NCBI GenBank assembly: GCA_905235585.1
Contig: CAJOME010000022.1
Span: 1 to 33,390, forward strand
Length of the DNA: 33,390 nt
From: an uncultured Lachnospiraceae bacterium
GTDB lineage: Bacteria > Bacillota > Clostridia > Lachnospirales > Lachnospiraceae
Direction of reading: 5' to 3'
Numbering within the stretch: position 1 is the stretch's first letter; every line of letters begins with the position of its first letter. Below, piece by piece: positions 1 through 7,656 of this stretch. The notes beneath the pieces were generated by a model. That model saw nothing but the letters and a program-made list of their open reading frames with translations. It was not told where the DNA came from and made no database searches. Both the position numbers and the translations under genes were made by a program.

Positions 1-1559
1 ACCGTGATCTCTTCTTCATCATCACCTATCGCCACTACATAGGTCTCACCCACTTTTAGTTCGGGACAGCTGATGTTCATCGAAGAGAAAGTCTGTGGTA
101 CCTCATATGATATCAGTATATTACCGTCCGTATCCTTAAGGGCTACCGTGGCGCCTGCTTCGGCTCCTTTGCTGTAGGTATAGAGTATGGATGCCTGTGA
201 AGAACTGTCATCAAACTGCTCTGCCATCGAGTAGTTGCCGCAGGCTATGACCGTACCGCCGCTTATCTCAGCCACTCCACCAGACTCGCTGCCATAGTCC
301 AGCGCGCTGTTGTTGCCGTTATTTATCAGACTCACACGGATGTCTCCGCCCGTGATGATGATATCGCCGTTTGAGTCAATACCGTCAGCGTCATTGCCGG
401 AGTTGTTTATTATGGTAAGTGTGCCTCCGCTGATATGTATATAGGACTGGGTGTCCTCTTCATCCTCCGCGGACTCTGCCGCATCCGATCTCTTATTGTC
501 TGTATACTCATCTGCCCGCATATCCTGAGACTTAGCAAAGTCAGGCATATCTTCAGGCTCCGGCATGCTGCCGCTCAGGCTCCTGAAGTCAGGCATCTGC
601 CCTCCGGCAAAGTCTCCGGATACGGTGCCGCCCATGCCGCGACCACCCATGCCTCCGCCGGGATCGCCGCCCATACCGAACATATCACCGGTACCACCGT
701 TGGCATTGAGCCCGTCATCCCTGGGGTATATCAGAGTGTCTCCGCCCTCTATATCAATCGTGACCGCCTCTATCCCTTCATAGCAACCGTTTATGGTAAG
801 AGATCCTCCGGTGATGACAAAAGCCAGATCGCTGTGTATGCCATCATCTCCGGCATCTATCGTAATATCCGCCCCGGTCAGCTTTACCGCGTCATTTGCA
901 TGGAACCCGTCTTCCTTTGCGATGATGTGTACTGTGCCACCGGTGATCACGAGGTCATCCTTTGAAACTATGCCATGTCGGTAACCGGCTGTGACTGTCA
1001 GGCTGCCGCTGCCGTTTATCGTAAGATCGTCATGCGAATGTATGGCTCCGGTCACACCATCCGAGACAGCTTCATCCGAATAGGTACCGCCGCAGGTGAC
1101 GGTATTGTCACTTCCCTCTGCAAGTGTCAGAAAAACCTTATCTGCCTGCTCCACCTTAAATCCGGCATCATCCGAACAGTTGATATCGACCCCGTCAAAA
1201 AGCAGATATACCTTGGAGGATTCATAAGCATCGACTATTATGCTGCCGTCATCAAGTATCCCTGAGAGTACGTATTTGCCTGCTCCCGATATATACACAT
1301 CACCGTCATATGAATAGACTCCGTTGCCGTCTGCCACGGCTCCGTCTCCGTTTAGCGTGATATATGTGGCTCCTTCCGTATCCCATGATCCGTTCAGATC
1401 ATTTGCCGTAAAGTATTCATTGCCCTTATAGGATTCCGCATCCTCATCAACTATCGCCGTCATGCCAAGCTTTTGCCCGTTCATGAAAAGTACCGTCACA
1501 AGAAGGGCAATGACGGTTATTATTATGCAGATTCTGTCGATGTGTTTATGTGTGGTCAA
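1..1559 (-). CDS. Secreted carbohydrate-binding (DUF4353-like) beta-helix protein, 3' end missing
   Basis: The frame is open from a TTG at 1559-1557 to the window edge, so the C-terminus is missing. TTG is chosen because AAAGGAG lies 8 bases upstream; the next in-frame ATG (1463) has no such site. Residues about 8-24 form a hydrophobic signal or anchor segment. The rest is made of short repeats of the type 'ITGGTVHI', 'ISGGTLTI', 'NGSGSLTV', with D/N-rich turns such as DADGIDSNGD, as expected of a right-handed beta-helix like those in DUF4353 carbohydrate-binding-domain proteins. A Gly/Met-rich then acidic linker (coded at about 440-690) interrupts the helix. The gene follows the VTC polymerase and DUF4956 genes in the same direction, so it is probably a surface protein of that operon. 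The family call is from memory of motifs; ligand unknown. Confidence 0.75.
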   Translation of the reverse strand, partial: MTTHKHIDRICIIITVIALLVTVLFMNGQKLGMTAIVDEDAESYKGNEYFTANDLNGSWDTEGATYITLNGDGAVADGNGVYSYDGDVYISGAGKYVLSGILDDGSIIVDAYESSKVYLLFDGVDINCSDDAGFKVEQADKVFLTLAEGSDNTVTCGGTYSDEAVSDGVTGAIHSHDDLTINGSGSLTVTAGYRHGIVSKDDLVITGGTVHIIAKEDGFHANDAVKLTGADITIDAGDDGIHSDLAFVITGGSLTINGCYEGIEAVTIDIEGGDTLIYPRDDGLNANGGTGDMFGMGGDPGGGMGGRGMGGTVSGDFAGGQMPDFRSLSGSMPEPEDMPDFAKSQDMRADEYTDNKRSDAAESAEDEEDTQSYIHISGGTLTIINNSGNDADGIDSNGDIIITGGDIRVSLINNGNNSALDYGSESGGVAEISGGTVIACGNYSMAEQFDDSSSQASILYTYSKGAEAGATVALKDTDGNILISYEVPQTFSSMNISCPELKVGETYVVAIGDDEEEIT

Positions 1560-1582
1560 GATTATTTCTCCTTTAGGTTATG

Positions 1583-1742
1583 TAATAAGACGGATTGCTC
1601 CGCTGCAAGGCAGCTCTCGCAATCCTAAGACCATTCGCAATCCGGTCTGTCGCCCTACTTGCTCATGGTCTTTGTGTTCGCCAATACCCTCCGCATTAAC
1701 CTGCGAGCAGGTAATGCGGAGGGTATTGCGAACGTCTTATTA
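1583..1742. repeat. 160-bp element with 10-bp terminal inverted repeats and internal stems
   Basis: The ends are perfect inverted repeats, TAATAAGACG (1583-1592) and CGTCTTATTA (1733-1742). Inside are a long near-perfect hairpin at 1676-1733 (arms of about 27 bases, 2-base loop, two single-base bulges), a second pair 1588-1598 with 1637-1648 (one bulge), and an 8-bp pair 1627-1634 with 1665-1672. The right end supplies the TAA stop of the DUF4956 gene. There is no T-run after the big hairpin on the minus strand, so it is not an ordinary intrinsic terminator. It looks like a MITE or REP-type palindromic element; no second copy was seen in this window. Confidence 0.6.
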
Positions 1743-2411
1743 TCCCATGTAGTCGCCGTTATAGCTCACAAGCACCGCGCTGTCGACACCCTGCATATCG
1801 GAAAGCTCGTTTATGAAGTCCGTATTATCATCGTTAAGCCTTATCTCGGCATTGATCTCCACTGCTCCCCTGCGTGCTGTCTTGCTCTTTATCACGCACT
1901 TCCTTGTCTTGCCGGAAAGATACTCAAATGCCCTCTTCTCGCTCTCTGCTCCGTCGCACTTTATCACTACAATATAGGGAGCTGCGGTCTCCTTGCGGTT
2001 CGCGAAGATCAGTATGATGATGCCTATTATGACGCTGCCGAACACCGCAAACGGTTCAAGCCCGGCCGCCAGGACTATGCCTGCCGCTATGGCCCAGAAA
2101 AGAAAGGCTATGTCGAGGGGCTCCTTGATCGCCGTACGGAAACGCACGATCGACAACGCGCCTACCATACCTAACGATAGGACTACGTTGCTTGTGACTG
2201 CGAGTATCACGAAGGTCGTGATCATGGTGAGTGCCACAAGTGTCACACCGAAACTCGAGGAGTACATCACTCCGGAGTAGGTCTTCTTATAGATAAGAAA
2301 GATGAAAAGCCCTATTGCAAAGGCAAGTACCATGGCGAGTACCATGTCAAAGGGGCTAACGCTGGTTACGTTCTCCAGAAAACTGGATTTGAAGATGTCG
2401 CTGAATGTCAT
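1740..2411 (-). CDS. DUF4956 membrane protein
   Basis: A 223-residue protein with four predicted membrane segments (about 22-40, 54-74, 102-118 and 120-137) and a soluble C-terminal domain of about 80 residues. The motif GALSIVRFRTAIKEP (84-98), between segments 2 and 3, is the recognisable DUF4956 core. AGGAG precedes the ATG. It lies 99 bases downstream of the VTC polymerase gene and upstream of the carbohydrate-binding protein. DUF4956 proteins are repeatedly found beside VTC-type polymerases; a role in membrane handling or export of the polymer is an inference, with no biochemical function known to me. The stop codon lies inside the terminal repeat of the 1583-1742 element. Confidence 0.85.
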   Translation of the reverse strand: MTFSDIFKSSFLENVTSVSPFDMVLAMVLAFAIGLFIFLIYKKTYSGVMYSSSFGVTLVALTMITTFVILAVTSNVVLSLGMVGALSIVRFRTAIKEPLDIAFLFWAIAAGIVLAAGLEPFAVFGSVIIGIIILIFANRKETAAPYIVVIKCDGAESEKRAFEYLSGKTRKCVIKSKTARRGAVEINAEIRLNDDNTDFINELSDMQGVDSAVLVSYNGDYMG

Positions 2412-2510
2412 GTCGTTTTCTCCTTATTTATGTTATTTATCTTTTATATTTGCAGCTCTCGCCCTAAAAACAGCAAATACAGGCATCGAGCTTCCCAACC
2501 ACTTGAAGCT

Positions 2511-3194
2511 CTACCCGTATATCCTGCATTGGGCGTATTTTGAAAAGGCTCCCACCCGGCAGCCCGGCAGCTGCACTGCGTCTCTTATTATGTCCGGGAG
2601 ATAAGCATCCCATTTTACCTCGAGTATGATGGGCGCATCTCCGGCAGATATGGTTACACAATCGGGATTGAGAAAGTCGGTACTCGACAGACCGGTGCGT
2701 ATGTCATAGTCAAGCGTCACCCGGACATTTCCGGGGCCGAAGATGAACGGTTCTCTTGTGTAGTCCACTATCGTCATGGGCTTCATACCCTGATAGCGCA
2801 TTTTACAGTACAGCTCCTCAATGAGCGGTCTGCCGCTGTCAAGCATCCAGTCCGTGTCTCCGTCCACGATCCTCTGCGTTTCTTCTGCGTTTAGATCTGC
2901 GCTGTACTTTGTACCGAGACCGTTCACCTTGCTTTTCTTCTCAAGATGAATGATGGATGTGTCAAAGTTGTAGTATCTGATACGGAACTTCTCCCGCATG
3001 TTTACTCCGTCCACCTTCTCACGCAGAGCCTTATCCTTTCCGTTATCGAAATACAGGCTTCGGATCAGGTATTTCCCATCGACTGTATGCGGATCGGGTA
3101 TGGCGACTGCGCTCATCCGGGCACGTATGGTCAGCAGATCGGCATAGGATATTTCGTGCTTCCATTCATGTCTGTAATGCTTTTCTTTTTCCAT
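2511..3194 (-). CDS. VTC-domain polyphosphate polymerase family protein
   Basis: A 227-residue soluble protein of the triphosphate-tunnel (VTC/CYTH-like) fold. The charged strands that line the tunnel are visible in order: EWKHE (10-14), RSLYFDN (45-51), EKFRIRYYN (68-76), LEKKSKV (84-90), VDYTREPF (143-150), LDYDIR (161-166) and LEVKWD (191-196). In yeast Vtc4 this domain makes polyphosphate from ATP; the same reaction is inferred here. The length is normal for stand-alone bacterial copies, with no SPX domain and no membrane segment, so membrane attachment may come from the DUF4956 partner downstream. The ATG follows GAGAGG. First gene of the minus-strand operon, divergent from the histidine kinase. 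Confidence 0.85.
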   Translation of the reverse strand: MEKEKHYRHEWKHEISYADLLTIRARMSAVAIPDPHTVDGKYLIRSLYFDNGKDKALREKVDGVNMREKFRIRYYNFDTSIIHLEKKSKVNGLGTKYSADLNAEETQRIVDGDTDWMLDSGRPLIEELYCKMRYQGMKPMTIVDYTREPFIFGPGNVRVTLDYDIRTGLSSTDFLNPDCVTISAGDAPIILEVKWDAYLPDIIRDAVQLPGCRVGAFSKYAQCRIYG

Positions 3195-3233
3195 CTTTTC
3201 CTCTCTTTTGCAGGATCCGTTTCGTGATATTGC

Positions 3234-3261
3234 TATATAATAGGCATTAAAAGTGATGAAA
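3234..3261 (-). promoter_or_regulatory. Weak candidate promoter for the VTC operon
   Basis: On the minus strand, TTTTCA (3262-3257 region) and TATATA (3239-3234) are separated by about 17 bases, upstream of the VTC polymerase gene. Both boxes are only 4/6 matches to the sigma-A consensus, so this is tentative. Confidence 0.25.
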
Positions 3262-3269
3262 ATGTGAAC

Positions 3270-3311
3270 GACCGCCGGTCACTTGATAAGTGGGCTTTAT
3301 ATTTTTATAAT
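3270..3311 (+). promoter_or_regulatory. Sigma-A promoter of the histidine kinase gene, with adjacent palindrome
   Basis: TTGATA (3283-3288), a 17-base spacer and a perfect TATAAT (3306-3311) form a strong promoter. Immediately upstream lies an 11-base perfect palindrome, GACCGCCGGTC (3270-3280), a possible operator. The expected transcription start (about 3318) is only some 5 bases before the ATG at 3323, so the transcript would be nearly leaderless. Confidence 0.6.
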
Positions 3312-3322
3312 GGTATATTGAG

Positions 3323-5542
3323 ATGCTTACCAAGATAATATATGTAGTAATCGACACTGTCGCGATCGTAGATATAATCATAATAATAAACGCACTGCAC
3401 GGAGTAGGCGCAGCCTACGCGAAGTGGCTCAAACGCACACTCGTTGCAGCTATCGTCGCCATCATAGCCAATATTCTCATTGCATCCTCTTTTAATGCTT
3501 TCGGCGCGGAGATAGCTTACTGTGTATATTTTGCGTCAATTGACTGGATACTGTATTTTCTTGCGGGATTTTGCCTGCTTTACACCGGTCATGACAAGGT
3601 GCTGAAGAGGGTCAGTCTTCCGGTGGCTGTCATGATGGCAGCTGATTCCTTTTTGATATTTTTCAATCCTTTGTTTAAATGGCATTTTACAATATATGAA
3701 AACACCGCTACACCCGGAGTTGTGTTTTATCAGACCGCCTTTGATCAATTATACTATCTGCATTTAACCATAGACTATACCGTACTTGTAGTGGCTCTTT
3801 TATTCATCATCCTGAAAATCATAAAGAGCTACGATATGTACCGGGTGAAGTATCTCATCATACTTTCGGTGCTTCTTCTTGTCATCGCCATGAACCTCGC
3901 ATATATAACACTGTCACTGGTACTGGACGCATCTGTCATTTTCTATGCGGTCGCAGGCACTCTCATCTACTTCTGTACCGAGATATTCGTCCCACGCAGA
4001 CTTATGAACATCTCCGTAGGCAGAGCCGTAGATGACATGTGTGAAGGTCTCATATTGTTTGATATCAGCAATAACTGCATCTATGCCAATGCGTTTGCCA
4101 GATCTCGTTTCGGAGTCAATATCGAGACCTTCGACCTGTCATATGAGCCGGCCGCCTCCGTTCTGGCTGCGCTTAATGAGGAGGGCAGCCAGTTTGGAGA
4201 AAAGCCATATGAAAGGGTTCTCGGATCCGTCACCGAGCATTACAGTGTGAGATATACCAGCCTGCTTGACAAAAGAGGTCGCTCCATCGGCTCATATTTC
4301 CTTATCCAGGACAGGACCGAGGAGGTCTTCTATCTCCACGAGATAGAAGATGCCAGAATAAACGCAGACAAAGCCAATCAGTCAAAAAGCACCTTTCTTG
4401 CCAATATGTCCCACGAGATACGTACTCCGCTGAACTCTGTGCTGGGCATGAATGAGATGATCCTGCGCTCCACCGATGATCCGCTGCTAAAGGAATACGC
4501 CGGCAGCATAAAAACCTCCGGAGAAATGCTTCTGGGTCTGATAAATGACATCCTCGATTTCTCCAAGATAGAGGCGGGACGTATGGAGCTTATCGAAACG
4601 GATTATGATCTCCATCACCTTTTAAATGACTGTTATCAGTTCTTTGAACAGCCCGCGAGCGCAAAGGATCTCTATCTTCATATCAATTGTGACAGATCCA
4701 TCCCCAGAAGATTCACGGGAGATATGGTACACATCCGGCAGGTACTTACAAACGTCATTTCCAACGCAGTCAAGTACACGAAGGAAGGCGGTGTGACATT
4801 AAAGATATCCACCAGACAGATCGGAACCGACCGCACGGAGCTTGTCGCTGAGATCTCTGATACCGGTGACGGTATCTCCGAGGCCGATATTCCATATCTT
4901 TTCGACGCCTTCAAGCGTATAAACGAAAAAGAGAATGCCTCCATACAGGGTACCGGTCTCGGTCTCGCCATCACCCATGAGCTTGTAACGATGATGCACG
5001 GCTCCATTTACGTAGACAGTACCCCGGGAGCCGGAAGTACCTTTACGATCATGATCCCTCAGAAGATCGCTGATCCGACACCTGCGGGAGAGCTGGTTAT
5101 CAGCAAGACTTACGATGAGCCTTCGTATAAAGAAAGCTTCAGGGCACCTGACGCCCGCATACTGATCGTGGACGATGTACCGCTGAACCTCAAGGTCGCC
5201 TGTGCGCTGCTTAGAAAGACGCTCGTACAAATAGACACCGCTACCAGCGGTGATGAAGCTATATCCGTATGCGCTTACAGAAAATATGATGTGATACTTC
5301 TGGATCACCGTATGCCGAAGAAGGACGGCATAGAGACCTTTCGTGAGATATCGGAAAAGGGTCTTAACTACAGGACACCTGTGGTAATGCTGACTGCGAA
5401 CGCTCTTAACGGTGTAGACGAAGAGTACAGAAGGCTTGGATTCGCGGGATACCTTTCAAAGCCCATTGACATCCATGCCCTTGAAGCGCTGCTGATAGAC
5501 CTGCTTCCTAAAGAAAAAGTCGAATTGACTGCCATTTTGTGA
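3323..5542 (+). CDS. Hybrid sensor histidine kinase with 7TM N-terminus and receiver domain
   Basis: 739 residues. About 1-225 is a block of hydrophobic segments like the 7TM sensor region of HisKA_7TM kinases. A PAS-like segment (about 230-340) follows. The dimerisation domain carries NMSHEIRTPLN with phospho-accepting His364. The ATPase domain shows the N box (NVISNAVKYTKEG), the G1 box (DTGDGI) and the G2 box (GTGLGLA). The C-terminal receiver domain (about 615-735) has the acidic pair in ILIVDD, phospho-accepting Asp661 in LLDHRMP, the conserved Thr in MLTAN and the Lys in LSKP. No DNA-binding output domain or separate regulator is adjacent, so the phosphorelay partner is elsewhere. A double-glycine peptide gene follows 87 bases later on the same strand. 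The start has no clear ribosome binding site. Confidence 0.92.
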   Translation: MLTKIIYVVIDTVAIVDIIIIINALHGVGAAYAKWLKRTLVAAIVAIIANILIASSFNAFGAEIAYCVYFASIDWILYFLAGFCLLYTGHDKVLKRVSLPVAVMMAADSFLIFFNPLFKWHFTIYENTATPGVVFYQTAFDQLYYLHLTIDYTVLVVALLFIILKIIKSYDMYRVKYLIILSVLLLVIAMNLAYITLSLVLDASVIFYAVAGTLIYFCTEIFVPRRLMNISVGRAVDDMCEGLILFDISNNCIYANAFARSRFGVNIETFDLSYEPAASVLAALNEEGSQFGEKPYERVLGSVTEHYSVRYTSLLDKRGRSIGSYFLIQDRTEEVFYLHEIEDARINADKANQSKSTFLANMSHEIRTPLNSVLGMNEMILRSTDDPLLKEYAGSIKTSGEMLLGLINDILDFSKIEAGRMELIETDYDLHHLLNDCYQFFEQPASAKDLYLHINCDRSIPRRFTGDMVHIRQVLTNVISNAVKYTKEGGVTLKISTRQIGTDRTELVAEISDTGDGISEADIPYLFDAFKRINEKENASIQGTGLGLAITHELVTMMHGSIYVDSTPGAGSTFTIMIPQKIADPTPAGELVISKTYDEPSYKESFRAPDARILIVDDVPLNLKVACALLRKTLVQIDTATSGDEAISVCAYRKYDVILLDHRMPKKDGIETFREISEKGLNYRTPVVMLTANALNGVDEEYRRLGFAGYLSKPIDIHALEALLIDLLPKEKVELTAIL

Positions 5543-5552
5543 TTTCTTTCGT

Positions 5553-5575
5553 ATAATATAATATAATAAAATACA
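5553..5575 (+). promoter_or_regulatory. Candidate promoter of the double-glycine peptide gene
   Basis: Three overlapping TATAAT hexamers, each shifted by 5 bases, lie in the AT-rich gap after the kinase gene. No good -35 box sits at 16-18 bases from any of them; TTGACT near the end of the kinase gene is about 21 bases from the first. Tentative. Confidence 0.35.
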
Positions 5576-5629
5576 TTTTGATCCCGACAACACAATATAA
5601 AGCAAGCCGGATCGAAGGAGGAAATTCAA

Positions 5630-5821
5630 ATGAACGGAAAGAAACTGACTGAGCAGGAGCTCTCAAAGGTTGCCGGAGGTGTAGGCGGAAGGGTCACCGA
5701 TTATCAGATAGTCGAGATAAAGACCGGACGTATCGTCGTATCTGTCACATCCTTAGAAGAAGCTACCGAGATACTCGGAGACTATGGCAAGGGCTACAAG
5801 CTCGTTGTCGTTAATAAATAG
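5630..5821 (+). CDS. Small peptide with double-glycine (bacteriocin-type) leader
   Basis: 63 residues, preceded by a strong AAGGAGG eight bases before the ATG. Residues 1-17, MNGKKLTEQELSKVAGG, match the double-glycine leader pattern (an L-x-x-x-E-L-x-x-V-x-G-G core) cleaved by C39 peptidase-ABC transporters. Cleavage after Gly17 would release a 46-residue product. That product is not like a typical class II bacteriocin: it has no Cys, and the order YQIVEIK, RIVVSV, SLEEATEILG, YKLVVV suggests a folded beta-beta-alpha-beta domain. No C39 transporter or immunity gene is in the window; the nearest ABC exporter genes (19975-24552) have no C39 domain. It could be a secreted signal, a toxin, or a RiPP-type precursor. 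The leader is seen directly; the function is unknown. Confidence 0.75.
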   Translation: MNGKKLTEQELSKVAGGVGGRVTDYQIVEIKTGRIVVSVTSLEEATEILGDYGKGYKLVVVNK

Positions 5822-5848
5822 TGTCTGACGGCTCGAAGTGCCTGTATT

Positions 5849-6331
5849 TTACCGATTATCAACCTTTTCCGGAAGCATATCATGGTATCTCATACGATCC
5901 CAGGCCACCTGCTCCCATCTGGTATCAGGCTTTCCGTAGTTGCAGTATGGGTCTATCGAAAGACCTCCTCTGGGTAAGAACTTACCCCATACCTCGATAT
6001 ACTTAGGCTCCAAAAGCCGGATCAGGTCCTTCATTATCGTATTTACAACATCTTCATGGAAGTCACCATGATCACGGAAAGAGAACATGTACAGCTTTAG
6101 TGACTTACTCTCAACGAGTTTTTCATCCGGCACATAGGAGATGATGATATTGGCATAGTCAGGCTGTCCTGTGATAGGACAGAGGCTCGTAAACTCCGGG
6201 CAGTTGAATTTCACAAAATAGTCATACTCCGGATGCTTATTGCCAAAGGATTCCAGTACGGACGGATCATAATCCGTGCTGTATTCCGTTTTTTCACTGC
6301 CCAGCTTTGTAAGCTCTTCCTTATCTCTCAT
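5849..6331 (-). CDS. queF: NADPH-dependent 7-cyano-7-deazaguanine reductase
   Basis: 160 residues, the usual length of the single-domain (YkvM-type) QueF. It reduces the nitrile preQ0 to the amine preQ1 in the queuosine pathway. Visible are the catalytic Cys51 in [12 protein letters not shown] with its partner Asp58, the NADPH-binding motif ESKSLKLY (74-81) and the FHE motif (91-93) of the substrate pocket. The ATG overlaps the stop of the transporter gene by 4 bases (ATGA), so the two are translationally coupled. It converges on the double-glycine peptide gene with only 27 bases between. Because queC, queD and queE are not here, the pair reads best as import of a precursor followed by reduction (inference). 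Confidence 0.95.
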   Translation of the reverse strand: MRDKEELTKLGSEKTEYSTDYDPSVLESFGNKHPEYDYFVKFNCPEFTSLCPITGQPDYANIIISYVPDEKLVESKSLKLYMFSFRDHGDFHEDVVNTIMKDLIRLLEPKYIEVWGKFLPRGGLSIDPYCNYGKPDTRWEQVAWDRMRYHDMLPEKVDNR

Positions 6332-7026
6332 ATTGCCCCCTCCTTTTCATTCACAGGGGTGATATTTCTCGCCCAATACATAAACGGTGTGTCAAGCAAT
6401 GCGACAACAGCCTTGAACAGATAAGTAGTGATCAGGATGCTGAAGAAAACATCAGCCGGATAGACTCCCCAGAACGCGATACAGACAAAGATCACCGTAT
6501 CTGCCAGCTGACTCGTCAATGTGCTCCCGTTGTTTCTAAGCCACAGCCAGGCTCTGCCGTTTCCGGTTCTGCTCCATATGAGGTCGTAAAGAAAAACATC
6601 GATGTTCTGGCTGCAGATGTAACCGATCAGGCTTGCGACCGTTATTCTCGGTACCAGACCGAATACGACCTTCAGGCTTTCATTGATGTAGTCATTTGCG
6701 TTTGGCGTAAACCAGAGGATGAGCTGTGTGCCGAGCATCCAGAGAAGCATAATGGAAAAGCTGTACTTGACGGCTCTTGAGGCATCTTTTCTTCCGTACT
6801 TTTCCGAAAGGATGTCCGTCACCAGAAATGTGGATGCATACAAGACATTTCCGGCGGTTGTGCCCACCCCGAAGATATCTATATTTTTGCAGACAGCTAT
6901 GTTGCCGAGAAGCGTTCCGAAAATGGCAAAGGCATAGAGTCCGTTCTTTCCTAAGAGCTTGTACAGTAAAAGTACGCTCCCCAGATAAACAATCACTGTG
7001 ATAATAAAGATCAACTCGTTAGACAT
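6328..7026 (-). CDS. yhhQ: Queuosine precursor transporter, YhhQ/VUT family
   Basis: 232 residues with about six or seven hydrophobic segments. The family signature is visible as [20 protein letters not shown] followed by SEKYGRKDA, together with the later [12 protein letters not shown] and [13 protein letters not shown]. YhhQ proteins (COG1738) import preQ0/preQ1 or queuosine-related bases. The gene is co-transcribed with queF, which strongly supports this substrate class. The start has AGGAG 9 bases upstream. It sits behind a leader of about 150 bases with stable stems and an intrinsic-terminator-like hairpin, so regulation by a deazaguanine-sensing RNA is likely but not proved. Confidence 0.92.
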   Translation of the reverse strand: MSNELIFIITVIVYLGSVLLLYKLLGKNGLYAFAIFGTLLGNIAVCKNIDIFGVGTTAGNVLYASTFLVTDILSEKYGRKDASRAVKYSFSIMLLWMLGTQLILWFTPNANDYINESLKVVFGLVPRITVASLIGYICSQNIDVFLYDLIWSRTGNGRAWLWLRNNGSTLTSQLADTVIFVCIAFWGVYPADVFFSILITTYLFKAVVALLDTPFMYWARNITPVNEKEGAI

Positions 7027-7049
7027 ATTCTGTTTCTCCTGATTCCTTT

Positions 7050-7081
7050 AAAATAAAAAGGGCTTTGCAAACCGCAAAGCC
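7050..7081 (-). terminator. Attenuator-like intrinsic terminator before the yhhQ gene
   Basis: On the minus strand a perfect 8-bp stem, GGCTTTGC with GCAAAGCC and a 5-base loop (7081-7061), is followed by CTTTTTATTTT. It lies between the structured leader and the ribosome binding site, the standard place for a transcription attenuator. Confidence 0.75.
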
Positions 7082-7170
7082 ACAGATAAACAGGCACATC
7101 GACACAATGTCCCGTTTATGGTAGTCCCGGTTTTGTTTAACGACAGGAAGGTACAAATGAACTGTCGTAT
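7082..7170 (-). ncRNA. Structured leader RNA of yhhQ-queF, candidate preQ1-class riboswitch
   Basis: On the minus strand the leader begins with a hairpin CGACAG/CTGTCG (7167-7162 with 7146-7141). Five loop bases, TTTGT (7157-7153), can pair with ACAAA (7036-style tail at 7136-7132), giving an H-type pseudoknot as in preQ1 aptamers. Next comes a hairpin at 7119-7086 with a 9-bp outer stem (one G-U) and a short inner stem, then the attenuator. The gene context fits preQ1 sensing. I cannot match the sequence to the preQ1-I, II or III consensus with confidence, so the class is open. No convincing promoter was found. Confidence 0.5.
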
Positions 7171-7180
7171 GTATTTATGA

Positions 7181-7216
7181 AAAAACCCTGAAACCTTTGA
7201 GATCCCAGGGTTTTCT
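7181..7216 (-). terminator. Intrinsic terminator of the rplM-rpsI operon
   Basis: On the minus strand after the rpsI stop, AAAACCCTG pairs with CAGGGTTTT and a run of T follows. The 15-base interval between the arms forms the loop. It separates the ribosomal operon from the queuosine leader. Confidence 0.8.
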
Positions 7217-7233
7217 GATTCGTAAGACTCGGA

Positions 7234-7641
7234 TCAGCGCTTTGAGAACTGAGGTGCTCTTCTCGCTGCCTTGAGACCGTACTTCTTCCTCTCCTTCATA
7301 CGAGGATCTCTGGTAAGATAGCCGGCCTTCTTTAATGTGGGCCTGTACTCTGCATCCACCTGGAGCAGTGCTCTTGAGATGCCATGGCGTATAGCGCCTG
7401 CCTGACCTGTGTATCCGCCTCCCTTGACGTTTACAAGTATATCAAACTTGTCTACCGTACCGGTCGCAACCAGAGGCTGGCGTATGATCGTCTTTAAGGT
7501 CTCGGGTCCGAAATAGTCATCCAGCTCTCTCTTGTTTACCGTGATCTCTCCCTTGCCGGGCATGAGATACACACGGGCTATCGACTTCTTTCTTCTGCCT
7601 GTACCGTAATATCTTTCAGTTGATTTCTTCTTAGTAGCCAA
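7234..7641 (-). CDS. rpsI: 30S ribosomal protein S9
   Basis: The product carries the S9 signatures [16 protein letters not shown] near the N-terminus, [20 protein letters not shown] in the middle and the basic tail ending in PQFSKR, which reaches the P-site tRNA. The start used here is the TTG at 7641: AGGAGG ends 8 bases before it, whereas the upstream ATG at 7647 would be only 2 bases from the same site. This gives 135 residues. It lies 15 bases after rplM, the usual Firmicutes order, and both are driven by the promoter upstream of rplM. Confidence 0.95.
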   Translation of the reverse strand: MATKKKSTERYYGTGRRKKSIARVYLMPGKGEITVNKRELDDYFGPETLKTIIRQPLVATGTVDKFDILVNVKGGGYTGQAGAIRHGISRALLQVDAEYRPTLKKAGYLTRDPRMKERKKYGLKAARRAPQFSKR

Positions 7642-7656
7642 TTTCATACCCTCCTA

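Noticed and set aside
435-965. 176-codon plus-strand frame opposite the beta-helix protein
   Set aside because: Antisense to a repeat-rich gene with consistent frame and ribosome binding site; no family features.
5822-5848. Terminator between the peptide gene and queF
   Set aside because: No stem could be found in the 27 bases between these converging genes.
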